Of a DNA stretch of 64,000 bases, positions 21,301-33,799 are shown piece after piece (the first letter of the stretch is position 1; the number at the start of each line of letters is the position of its first letter). The notes under the pieces are model-generated. The model was not told the origin of the DNA. It did no database searches and saw nothing but the letters and a program-made list of their open reading frames with translations. Source of the DNA: Antedon bifida (Eukaryota > Echinodermata > Crinoidea > Comatulida > Antedonidae). Location of the stretch: positions 4,955,001-5,019,000 of the forward strand of contig OY727098.1 of NCBI GenBank assembly GCA_963402885.1, in the 5' to 3' direction. The position numbers and the translations under genes were made by a program.

Positions 21301-24300
21301 GCACTTACACCCGGATGAAAACACTTTTTAAATAATGTGAAATAAGCAATAATCATTCATGAATAGGTCTAAACTAACCGGTACTGATGATTAATTCGTC
21401 GGGTACGGTATATGATACACAAGTAGGCCTACGTTAACGCCGATGAAAATGGTACAATTTGTACAGGACGTATGCGTCATGCTCTACACTCTGTACTGAA
21501 CCTGCTAGGTCCATATACTGCATAACAATCAATCCGCATTATTTTCATTATTTTTATTCTGCTTGTAAAATACATGCATTCTTCAATTTTGTTTTTTGTT
21601 CTAAATTAAACAGAAATATCTATATAGCGCCACCTTTTGTATTAGTGTACTTGACTGATAGTGCAACGGCCTCTCAAAATAATTACCAGGTTTACTTGTT
21701 TTAGAAACGTATCCCGGTAAGGTTTGTGGTTTCCGAACTGACAAACCAATAATCTATTCCAACAGTAATAATATATTGTATTTGATTGGTGGTGACTTGT
21801 AACATTATAGGATGGCCAAAAGCAGTAAATTATATGTGATTTGTCATATCTAAGCAGACTAATGCGCCATGACTCGTGCTACTGAGGATTTCATATAATA
21901 CTGTATGTGTGTAAACGAACAAGCGTTTCGCCTCCGTCGTTACGAAGAGCGCGTAAAAAAAAAAATTGGGAATGTGTGTGGTTTTTTTATCGTACCGTAT
22001 CGGGTACCGTATGATATTATAGGGACAGATTGAACTGGCAAATTAGGCCAATATCAATATAGACAAATAAATTAAAGAAAACTGTAAATATTAATACTTA
22101 TTAACATTACATTATTATAATAAAATCGACGATTTTATTGTATTGAATTAATTATGACTACACAGCAGTTTTTGGATAATGTTATTAGTACATTTTAAAC
22201 ATTAAATCTTCAATTATACATTTTGCTCCATTAATAGCACGTAGCTGATTCACCATGACCCTTTAATTAGCCTGTTTTTGTGTCATTCTTTTGCTGTCAT
22301 TTGATTTGAAATCTTGCAACCCTATAAAATGCGTTATTTATTCTGAAATAAGAAATCAATGACACCAAGGTAAAATTCCATTGGCTCATTATGAAGAGTT
22401 CTTCAATAACATTAATAATGTATTATTTACAAGGCCCAAAGCACACGTGCCTCGAACGAAGCCTTTTACGCAGCATAATATATTTTACATGTATCGGGTT
22501 TTCTCGAAGGAACCTTCACCTTAATTCTAAATATACATCGAATTTATTGGGTTATTTAAACCGACTCCGATTACTAATACTGTGCTACTCACAACTCGTC
22601 AGGCACACATATACACCAGTCGCCTTTGGTATTAGTCTGTCAGAAACGGTTCACGTTCCATAGAGTTCAGTGAGAGGGAATATAGACGCAGAAAAGGAGG
22701 AGCTGCCATGCTTTAATACTGCCTGATGTAGCCGGTGCGCTCACTTCTAGTTTAATCCTCAACTGAATAGGACGCGTGTGCAGTACCACATTACCAACGC
22801 CTGCGTTTTAGTTCAACCAACTGTAAAATAGTAACAAACCAACTATAAGGGCTTTTTTGTATGTTCTGCCGTTTGTCGGAGTCAGGAAATGTATTGATTG
22901 AGTATAATCTGATACGACCATAAGACTGCATGCCATGTGAATTTAATCGTGGATTTTAATAGACAACCGTTTACATGGATCGTGTGTTGCTGAAATGACT
23001 AAACTATTATTTTGTATGGAATGTAAAAATCATTGAATATGAATGTGGATCTTAACTTTTCTTGATTTTTTCGAAATTACAAACATTTATTTATATCAAG
23101 ATGAATCTTGGAATTTACCGGGCTGGATTACGTAGTCGGAAATGTATCGATAGAAGGTAATGCATCTTCAACATGGTCTTTTTAAATTGATATTATATAT
23201 AATGTCATTACAATAATTAGGTTACTAGTGCATGTTTTCCAATATTAGTACGGCTGGTTCAGTAACAATATTTTATCTTGTAATTGGGTAGACCAAAACT
23301 GCTGTTTTGTTGAAATTAATTAATATTGTGTAAAATAAATTAAAATGCCAATTATTCTACAAATATACACATCAGAAAAAGTTCTAAGAATGTAAAATTT
23401 GTAGTAATACTAGTATTATCAGTATGCCATCAAGCATACTGTACATCACATTAATTCGGCAAGACTTAGTTAGAGTAGAAACCGTTTGAGAAAAATAAGT
23501 TTGAATTACTGAGTGTTATAGGTGTTATTTACCATGCCAAATATGTATTTATATCGAAATGCATTTTCAGAAGAAAAGACATATAAAATATCCAAAAAAC
23601 TAAAAGTTTTAGGCCTATTCTTCCTAAAGACAAATTCCTGGAACAGAAAACACAGTATATCATTTATTACTAGAGCCTATATATTAAAAAAGATTTAACA
23701 TCTATGTTTAACGTATTGTATTATTTTAATTTAAAAAGTTTGTATTTCATAATGACTTAAACTTTCTTTATAAACAAGCAATCAATTAATCTGATTAATT
23801 AATTAGAAAAATATTCTTGTAAAGATTACAGCACCGGTTGTATACTCTGACAGCTGCCGTTACTAATTACGGGGTGGCATTCATCCAACCGGTTTAGACT
23901 TTCACGGAGAGGTAGACAAATCCACTTGAAATTAATTTTAAACTTACAATACGAGTATAAGATTATATGTATTGATACGTTTATCGATTCTGCATGTCAG
24001 CGCTTAATTTACTAAACAGAAATAAAAGTCAATAGGCCTACTTGTGCAATAGTGATTTTCAATTTTAAAAAAAACGGAACTGTGTAGTGACTTAAAACTA
24101 GAGTAGGCCTACCATTATAAAAGAACCTCTATTACAACGCCCTCGCTCGTTTTCATATCAGAACAGTCTACAATCATATCAATCACAATCGGTATAAAAG
24201 ATTTTCCTATATACAGACGTTTCTCCAACTTCTTGTTTATTTCAAGTTAATGTTTTGATATATGGCGAAAACTGTCTAAATGTCCGAAACATACCAACAG

Positions 24301-26094
24301 ATGAATGTAAAATCGATTTTCGATAACAAAATGTTGATAACACTGAAACTGTTATTATACTAAACGTGAATAAGAAATAAACGTTATTGACGGTCAATAA
24401 CCGAGAAAACATTATAAATTGTCTGTTAATCAATGATGTAGTCTCTTTGCTGCGGTTAAGCATGGACTGTCTAAGAGTAAGTACACTCGACTGGATGCTA
24501 ACTCACATAGTACTACAATCGGAAGTTCCAATAACACATTAATTAACTGTGTCTACGACCTAAATTCGTCGTTAAAACGTGCGTGATTTTTTTTTACAAT
24601 TTTTTTTGCAATCTTACTATTTTGATATATTATTATGAATAATATTTCTTTAACATGCAAACAATATAGTATACTTGCATGGCGAACAATTCATGTTCTG
24701 GTTGAATTTGACCTCTTTAAAAGAAGTTAGAACGGAACTGATTCATGGACGTTCGATTACAGGGTGTCTACCCGTTATACCTTAATATTGATGTCAAAAT
24801 AAAACTACGTAAACGGTTAATAATTGACCGTTATGTGGCATAGGCGTTGTCATTTTATATTCCAATTCACATTTACTTTTGAATCTGTAATCTGTAACAT
24901 AATAATCACTTCAACATAACTGGATATGTGTAAGGTGCTAGGACCAGTTGTAGTGTTTAGGATCATGCCGACCAACAAACGGCATACAAAGAAAATACAT
25001 ATTGTGCGGTTAAGATATTTTATATTTATATGGCCATTATGTACATTTATGTATACTGATTTAAGGAAACCAAGTGTCCCAATATAGAAAAGTACTATGA
25101 ATTAAGCAAAATAATTCCGTGAGAGGTTTTAGTTTTTTCTCAAAATTCTTAAGTGATCTAATTAATAGTAAAGTTTTTTCAATAGAATTATGTCAAAGTT
25201 CGCCCGTAAATAAAGGTTGTCATAATATAGGGCCTACCAGATGTTGGAAAATCTTCAACGTTTTTTCGTTAAATAGTAGTATAGTACTGTATATACAATT
25301 ATGTAAATTATACTTTTTCAAATAAATTAATGTTGCTCTACTGGAATGGGTTTGGACGAAAACATCCGTCTTCCACCAAACCTAAAGCTTAAGGCCTTCC
25401 TTCAAAGTATAGAGTGCGTGTTTCAGTACCAAACTTTGAATCAGAAAATCCCGAAATTAGCCTTTCGGTTGTGAAATAACTATAGTGAAAAACATTTACT
25501 TAATTTACCTAAAGGCAACTCATTTGAGAAACATTATCTTCACAATCTGGTTCTAACAACACCACTATTTATTTACAAAAGCTTTTATTTCATGGGAATA
25601 AGATAAGTTGCGTTCATTTGGAAAAGTTAAATTAATGAACAAACCGTGTACATATTTCTTTATTTATCAATATTTTTATTACAATATTTGTTTCCAATAA
25701 AATTATTTCCGTATCCTTATTTCAATGATTTCATAGATTAAATAGTTTTAATGATGATAGACCCATTTTACAGAAGCAACAAATGCAGCAAGAAGTACGA
25801 AGCATTATGTCCGTCTCTCTGGACTCTTTTCGCTGTTCAAATTTTTGATCGTTCAATAAATCACCCTTTACTCATGTTTCTTAAAAGCTCATATGGAGAT
25901 TTACTTAATCTGAGAGCATGGAGGTTTAATGTACGCCCCTTTCTTCGTATTATCAGTTGTTTTTTCGCCCGATAATCTTTATCGTTAATATCTGAGTTGT
26001 TCCCATCCGTCTCCATTCTGGCAAAGGTATTTTATCTGGTCATACCCGTCTTTCATTCCCTCTTGCTGCTGGTGAGTTTATAGAAACATATTTT

Positions 26095-26275
26095 TCGTGT
26101 AGTTAAGTTCAACCCATAATTTGTGTAGTTATTTCAACTATTTTTCTTTTTTTGTGTAGTTACTTTTCTGTAGTAGTTACTTTCAACCATAAATATTTTG
26201 AGTATATACTAGTTACTTTCAACACTATATTGTGTGTGTAATTTCTTTCAACACTATGTTATGTTCTATCTGGTT
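26095..26275 (+). repeat. Degenerate short tandem repeat, GTAGTTACTTTCAAC-type units
   Basis: Variants of GTGTAGTTA, AGTTACTTTCAACACTAT and TAATTTCTTTCAACACTATG recur every 30-45 bp. Units have diverged and the period is irregular. Confidence 0.55.
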
Positions 26276-27183
26276 ACTTTGGTAAATTAGTTATACGAAT
26301 ACCAAAGAACTTATTTGGTCATTATGACAATCTTCATAATTAGAGCATGGAGCTATTTCATCTGAGCTCAATCATAATGTTGCTAAACCGTTTAATGCCT
26401 CTACTTATAGTACTACTTCTCAATCATAATCACCAAAATCATCATAATTATTTATATCTGTGTAAAAATCTGTAAAAACACAGATATATACGCAGTCTAT
26501 CTTTTACAGTAGAGGCAGTCTCTTCCATTATTATTCGACTTCATGAAGCTCCTGTGTACTTAATTCAATTATAATTGATACTCCATATTGAATGTTATGG
26601 TGGAGGTGGGGGACAAAAAATAACGAGGAAAAAACAATAATATTATCGGCAGACATAATAATTATAGTTGTAAAATATTCACATAATAAATATATCCAGA
26701 GAAACGGTCGAATAACAACCATCCCCGAGGCACTATTATAGCTTATGGAGACAAGGTTTATTTTTTTAGACAATTTATCTGATAAAAGCCTGACCTCAAT
26801 ACAAACTTTTCAACACTCCCCTAGGCTGTGTTCTGCTACTTCAGCTTGACGAATCGGTGGTGGTCCAATCCTACCTGACCAAGTGAACTAAATATTCGTG
26901 TCAATCGCCGCAACAGTTATGAACCTGAGTTTATTATAACAGATTAATATAATGGAGAAGTTTCATCAATTACATTAAGATAAAAATGTATCAAAATTTC
27001 TAATCATGCTTCCGTATCTCTGTCAACAAAAGCCACACATTGGGCCTACAAGCAATGTGGAATCTCTACCCGACCGACTTCTGCTTTGTGGATTTTCTTG
27101 CTTTTATCATTGTCGCGAAACTTTGAAAAACAATCCTATTAAATTAGTATAGATTAATGATTACCTATAATATGTTTAATTTT

Positions 27184-27500
27184 TAAAGATGTATTGTACC
27201 CAAAACAAACATGAAAGTGAAGATTAATATAAAAAAAAGACTGAATAGGCCAATTTGCATTTTTAATAAAGTTAAATCACTTCTACAAAAAAGAGAGACA
27301 AAATAAACGGTTAAATTCAACCAAAAACCTGTTGACTTCCAGGCAATATGACTTTTTGTTTTTAAAGTTTTTTCAGGTAAATAATTGTCTTTTTATCCAA
27401 ATTTTGGCCAAAGTAATTACCTATTAATGTGACATTAAAATGGAATATTCAACAAAAACATTTTTACAAATTATTTTTTCAGGAGAACAAAACATCTTTA
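27184..27500. mobile_element. MITE, TAAAGATG-end family, intact copy of about 317 bp
   Basis: Left terminus TAAAGATGTATTGTACCC; right terminus, read inverted, TAAAGATGTTTTGTTCTCC. The interior is AT-rich with no ORF and matches copies at 2535-2779 and 59957-60933. Terminal inverted repeats of about 14 bp and small size mark a non-autonomous DNA transposon. Superfamily unassigned. Confidence 0.8.
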
Positions 27501-29659
27501 AATAGTTTACATATTATTTCTATAGGCCTAAACAAGAATTGTTGCCTATGCAGAGACTTCGACAAGTTATTTTTGGATAATTATTTTGTTTAGTGAACTA
27601 ATGACCTTTAATATTTGTGATATACTGTAAAGTAATAACATTGGAAACATATTTGCTATAGACGAGAGATCATGGATTACTAAATGATATCCATATACAA
27701 ATGTTCAAACGTCTATTTTATAATAATAATAATAATCATTCAATAATGTCGGTCTGTAGTTTTAGTTGGAAGCCTCACGCTAGAAATAAAAAGATTGTCT
27801 AATTAATAGAAGCCTTATATCAATTACACTTTGAGTTACACTATAAAACGTAGACTTACTGATATCATCTCTGCGTTGATTTTTATTTGTTTATTGGTAC
27901 GTATACATTTCGCAGTGGTTTACTTATTTTCGTAGAAAGATATTGATACACAGGAGCGGTCCTTGATTCGTATTTCAAATTGTTGTATTGCTGGTAGCAA
28001 AATAGGTAAATGTATACCATACCTTATTAGATTGACATTGCCACTAAGTAAATGTTACAATTGTTAATTTGTTAATTTTATCCTACGTATTTAGTTACTA
28101 AACTGTCGTTACACACACCTTGGTTTTCTTTTCTCGGCTAATCTGATTAATACGCGTAAAACAATCTTTCGGTCGACATGTGTCTCACTGAAAACAACAC
28201 ATGAATTTTAAATTTTTTCTTCAACAAAATAATTTTATTCTAAAGATTCCGTTTAAATTATCATTCGTTGACTTTAATATGACCGATTTGAAATATAGCT
28301 GACTTGAAATCATACTATATAATACGTCCTCGACCTTAACGCTAACCTTTTTTTTTTTCTGAGTGACCGTCCCATGGGGCTCGGGTCTGACTTAAGTATT
28401 TAAGCAATGAGGTATATCCCCGTTTTGCAATATTCAAAATAATATGTGCTAGCTTTTCACTAGAGAAGAAATACAGTATATCTTTGGAGAGAAAATCTGA
28501 TTCTGCAAGCACATATCTACCAAATATGTGTCTCCCAATCATCTCTCTTCGACAAATGAAAGTGCAACGAAACTAGATTTAACAAAGAGAACATTGTAAT
28601 GGAAAATAAAAATGAGATAAAATGTTTATAATTGATAAGAACAAGCATAAAGTAACACGGGTATATTGTTAGATAGTACTGATGTACTGTTAATTGTTAA
28701 CGCCATTCTATACAAAGGTTTATTGAGGCAAAGAGTTTGTTGAGAATGTGTGTATTACAATGTCTCAATTGTATCATAAGTAGCCTACTTACAGATGAAA
28801 CCGGCAAAAAACATCTTGGGCTGCGGAAGTGGTTTTAGGATTTTTGCAAGGAGAATGTACTGACAGAACTCAACACAAAATGTATTATTCTACTATCAAT
28901 AATGATCATCATTACCAAAAAAGTTACCTTTAACTAAAATCAATAATGTTATATTTAAACAAGTTAGTTTTGTATTTCATCACATTAATACGCTTGTGTA
29001 TAATGTCCAACACCTGTCTTAGTACACCTATTAACTTTGCGGTGATTAATTCCAAACAAAACGGTCTTTAATTTGGCAGACGCAGTGCGCGTGCCATACT
29101 CAATTCTCTATTGTGTTCAGTAGAAATGTAACCCCTATACCACTAATCGGATCAATTTATTTGATTATAAAACGTTAGTTTGTTTTACTATAATGCATCA
29201 TGTATATCTTACCCTCCTGGACATCACTAATGAATCTAAGCAGGCTTGTTCATGCTGAAATACTTAAGCTCACTGGAGGCAAGAACAACTGTTTAACAAT
29301 TGCTTGAGTGAAGCCTATTATAAAGATTAATTTTACAATAAGGGTAGTGTTCTTGTACACGCGGGCTGTTTGACTTTATGGATTTGTCCGAGCGCCTTAA
29401 AATTTGTTTTGCGAATTGAATAACAATAACAAAACATTTCATACAAATTATTACTTAAAAAAAGGTGCACAAGTATCATGTCCTCAACATGTTCCAATAA
29501 ACAAATTATACAAATAGGCCTAAATAAGTATAAGGTAGACCCGACATTTGCAACAACCATGATTGACACAAACTATCATTAATGCACACTAATAATTTGG
29601 AACACAATACCTAAATAAAGCAAGTAGTATACAATGCACAAACGATCAAACAAAACTAA

Positions 29660-29815
29660 ACAGGGAGAAAAAAGGAAAATAGAAAAAAGCAAAACACCTA
29701 AAAAAAAGAAAAGAGAAAAAGAAGAAAGCAATAACAAATGAAAAGAAAAAAAAACAGAAAGAAAAAGAAAGGAAAACTCATGAAGTTCGAATAAATAAAA
29801 TTAGAAAACGTAAAC
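29660..29815 (+). repeat. Purine-rich (A/G) tract just upstream of the first NDNF coding exon
   Basis: About 150 bp almost wholly of A and G with few pyrimidines (for example AAAAAAAGAAAAGAGAAAAA). It ends about 90 bp before the acceptor at 29905. Such tracts are common low-complexity DNA; no function is shown. Confidence 0.8.
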
Positions 29816-29921
29816 AAACAATTAAATTTGAGTTATTGATTTTAACCAAATCCATACATTAAGGCATTAATATTCATTTGAAATGTATTTTATCTTTAAT
29901 TTCAGAAGGGCAACACGAACT

Positions 29922-32062
29922 ATGCTTGCATGTAAAGATATCTTGACGTTAATGTTAGCCTGGCTGGTTACAGCAACTCAATGCCAGAGTTTGCCAACCA
30001 GAGATGAAGAGTTATTTATTCACCAAATGCGAAATCCTGAAACATTCCATGATTCTAGTCTCATACCGGACGGGGCCGAAGTAAATGCATACGCCGTCAC
30101 AGAAAAAATAACACGGTAAGCGAAACACCTTTTTGTAGACTAATTTCAGTGAACATCGAATTACGAAATATGAGAATTACAGAAATACCATGTAAATAAA
30201 TCTGACGAGGTTTCCATTGATTCATTGATCGATCGATTCATTCAATTCCAATCTTCAACATTTCAGGTATTTTTTCTTGGTTGAAGAAGACGGTCCTCCT
30301 TTAGAAGTTACAATAACACCGTGTGCGTCGACATTAGAATGGAATCTATCTATACCTGAAGTACCCGAAGAGGGTAGCGCTTCAGGTTGGTGTTTTATTA
30401 CCCTTATAACTAGTAATATGTGGCAATAAGTAAGTTAAAGAGTCAAATGAGAAAAGAAGTTAAGACAGTGGGTGTTGAGCCGTGAAATGTACAAACAACC
30501 ACATTTTTGTGTAAACCACCCATTTGTGTAACCGCCTAAAGAGCCAAACATATTGGCATGGATTCGTTGTCAATGTATTATGTAATATTAAATTAAATAC
30601 ATCGTTTCACACACCTTTACATGCAACAAAAAACGAGGACGTGCCAATTCCCAATCCCAAATTATAACACTGATGTTTTGTTTAATCTCCAGGTATTAAC
30701 GATCAGCTAGAACATCAGCGGTCGCAGTCAAGCAAAGTAGGATCGATATTAAAAACATACAAAGGCTTTAATGTTAGTACGTACTCATCAACTAATTCAC
30801 CAGCAGGGATTTACATGTTAAAGGTGCGGGCTGTAGACCATGATTCGAGTTTTAAGATCTACGCCACCACGACACCAAACTCTGATCGCATTTATCCTGT
30901 TTTACCATCAGACTCAAGAGTCGATGTTACTGCGGTGCGCAAAGATCGCGTTTCTCTTGCGTGGAAATCTAGTCTATCGGAGACCGTTTACCTTCAGCCA
31001 ATAAAATACTGCGTGGCAATGAATACTGAGCGTAATTACCCTACATTATGTGGCATTGAATCACGTCTGTACGGAGATCGTCGACCCATTGTACCTAACG
31101 TAGGCTTTGGATTCAGTAATGAAAAGGGTAGGAGGAACTCTAAAGGATTGAGAAAACGAAAAAACAAACTCGAATCGCTTACTAAAACTCAAATAAAAAC
31201 CAATTCCAGTTTTACACTTGAGTGTATTGGAACGAAGAAAATGCACACGTTTACAAATCTAATTGCTAACCATACATATTTCTTCGATGTTTTTGCTGTT
31301 GACACTAAAACTAACCGTAGCACAGTTTACCAACACATTCAAGTCACAACACCTGCTGGTGAAGAAGTCCAGAAGGTGGTGATACTAAAGGACGGAAAGA
31401 TGTTAGATTCTTCAGTGCAGCAATCAAAACCGAAAAAGACATTCCAGATAGACGTTGGAAACAAAGATAAAGAGCTTTTAGTTACTGTACAGCCATGTAC
31501 ACATCCAGTTATTGTGGAAATCTGGCAAGAAACAAGTGTTGTGAAATCTGGTGTTGTTGAAGATTTACAAAGTTTCACTGTTAACAATGCAAAAGGAACG
31601 TATTATATCAGAGTTGTTGGTTCATTGAAAGAGGCTATTCACTTTAAAATATTTGCAACAACAAAACCAAGGAAGTATCCGTATCCAAGAATGCCGGATG
31701 ATAACAGAATAAATCCGTATAGAAATCTGCGCAAATGCAATTCAGTTACTCTTGGTTGGTTAACCTCAAGTGAAACGGCTCAATATTGTCTATACAGACG
31801 TGAAGATACGTCAACAGACAGTGGTGGTAGAAAAAACTTACGTCTTATGAACTCGTGTCACGGACCTGGAATGAGAAAGAGGAGTGAAAAAGTGTTCTGC
31901 ACAAAAGTTAACGATCCATCAGAGCAGGACACGGTTATGGTTAAAAAAGTGGAAAATCTTAAAAAAGGTACTAATTACATATTTGATGTGTACGTCAGTA
32001 GGGATGGAAAACAGTCATTAGCTTATAGAAGCGTGAAAGTTAAGACGAAAAAATACTGCTGA
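29922..32062 (+). CDS. NDNF: NDNF orthologue (neuron-derived neurotrophic factor family), complete, 560 residues
   Basis: Three exons: 29906-30115 (ATG at 29922, acceptor TTTCAG before it), 30267-30385 and 30693-32062 (TGA), phases 2 and 1. Length 560, against about 568 in human. Residues 1 to about 23 form a signal peptide (ILTLMLAWLVTATQC). Then come LPTRDEELF, FHDSSLIPDGAE, YFFLVEEDGPPLEVTITPC, FKIYATTTP and a fibronectin-III-like segment (VSLAWKSS, KYCVAMN). A second, related half has FKIFATTKP, LGWLTSS, CHGPGMRKRSEKVFC and the terminal VKTKKYC. All of these match human NDNF in order. Known: secreted glycoprotein, neurotrophic and FGF-modulating in vertebrates; the fly relative Nord modulates Hedgehog and BMP signals. 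The start was chosen because it gives the signal peptide; the in-frame upstream codons lie before the acceptor. Confidence 0.97.
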
Positions 32063-32490
32063 CGACGAATTGTCTGAACTGTTAGTGTTGGCTACAGTCA
32101 TTAAATTAGTAGCAAAATAACATCTTCGCCATGTTATCAGATGAATCGTAACATGGTTATCTCCGCGCGCACTGTGCCACGAATGTCAATGTACTTGGAT
32201 GATGAAAAAAGAACGCTCCTGATAATAATCTGGACAATCTTATGATTGATAATGGCGCTGTTAATGTTATACTGATAACGTATAGTGATTATTAGTACGC
32301 TCGAAAGATATTGTAAAAATATTTTAGTTTTGAAAGAACGTTATATTGTTTGGTGATGACGATCGGGTCTCAAAACCCGTATTGTGAAGGTGTTACATCA
32401 AGAAAGGCTGTATAGTAGCACAATGAACAATACTTTATCAGAGAGATATATAATCTTATGAGAAGATATATCCAATTAAAATAAATAAAT
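32063..32490 (+). promoter_or_regulatory. NDNF 3' untranslated region with polyadenylation signal
   Basis: Non-coding sequence after the TGA. AATAAA at 32480-32485 lies within overlapping AAAT repeats; a second AATAAA occurs at 32761-32766. Which is used cannot be told from sequence. Confidence 0.5.
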
Positions 32491-33689
32491 AAATAAATAC
32501 GTTCAAGTGTAGAAGAGGTACGGACATTCATGAATACTGGCTTAGTTAGATTATTATTGTCAAGTCGGAGGTGCTAAAATGTGATTTATTTATTTACATA
32601 CACACATTTGCATAAAACCGCTATTGTCCAGTCCAGCCGTAATATAAAATGTATGTAATAATTAATGTATAAATTATAAAACAACTATTTATCTGACAAT
32701 TAATAATCTGTTGTTGATTGATCTGTGGCACGTCGAAAATAGTATATTTAATTGCTCTGAAATAAAACGGTTTTCAGTGGCAAGGCAGCCTTAAATTATA
32801 TTTATTGTATATGTTATATCTTAAAATATCATAATGATGTTATATATTAATAATGTTATTAAATGTAGAGAGCTTCATTGAGGTAACAAATAGTGAAATA
32901 TGTTGAATACAGTGATGATAAAAAAGCTTTATATATATTATGTAAGTACCCCTCTATAACAATTAGACTAGTGTACTTGGATTATTATTACAGTGACTTT
33001 TCGATATACTATTGGGTACAAAGGGGTAGCAATCAGTGGAAAAACTGTGCGCATGTTTGAACACATTCGTAATAGATTCTGTTACTAGATTTGTCGTAAT
33101 AACGGAATTTATCACAAGGTATTTAGTACCTCACTTTGATCTTACTTTGGTGCCACGTACTGTGATCGCATTCAAGTTGACCAATCACAAGCGACAGTTA
33201 GGATCGTCCATCGCGTCGTGATTGGTCAGATTACTTGTGTTGCGTTCAAGTTGTAACCAAGCTTAATCACGTATATTAAATATAATACAATGTTAATTAG
33301 TGCGTAAATATGACGTAGTTACTGCTGTAATTATATTCTAATTATTGTAAAGTGTAAAGCAGTTTGATATTGTAATGATCATTCCAAAATTAAATATTAC
33401 TGGTCCATTATATTTTCGTCGTGAAGCCTAATACATAATAGTGAAAATAGGATGGCGTTCTAAACAAACAACATATCAATAAATGTTCATAAACTAACAG
33501 CTCAAACAAAGTATTTTTTATTTCAGTCAATTTGTTAATATCCTAACATACACTATTTCGATGTTTTTTTATAGTTTGGTGTACTGAAATACACAAACCA
33601 ACGATGGTTTCCATGTAGTCTGACATAGATACCTATTTTTCGCGACTATGTGCAAAATACAATATCCAATAGCCAGGACAGAAGTTAAC
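32491..33689. other. Intergenic, nothing recognised
   Basis: AT-rich. The ORF at 33036-33221 shows no domain. A possible second NDNF polyadenylation signal is at 32761. Confidence 0.5.
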
Positions 33690-33788
33690 AAGGCCATATA
33701 GATGGCTGCGCAGTCGCGTGCTCAAATTTGAGTTAGTGTTTACCAACCGACCCATCGACCGACCGACCGACATAGTGAGCTGTAGAGA
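33690..33788 (-). repeat. GGTC-microsatellite dispersed element, inverted copy
   Basis: AAGGCCATATAGATGGCTGC, CAGTCGCGTGC, AAATTTGAGTTAGTGTTTAC, a CGACC run, then ATAGTGAGCTGTAGAG. This is the complement of the block order at 4780-5015. Confidence 0.8.
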
Positions 33789-33799
33789 GACTAAAAAAC

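Larger units (their letters stand above)
18312..29640. other. Long stretch without recognised genes upstream of NDNF
   Basis: AT-rich sequence with only chance-length ORFs. The first NDNF coding exon is entered through an acceptor, so one or more non-coding NDNF exons and their promoter must lie upstream, perhaps here; I cannot place them. The only defined features are a degenerate repeat at 26095-26275 and a MITE at 27184-27500. Confidence 0.5.
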
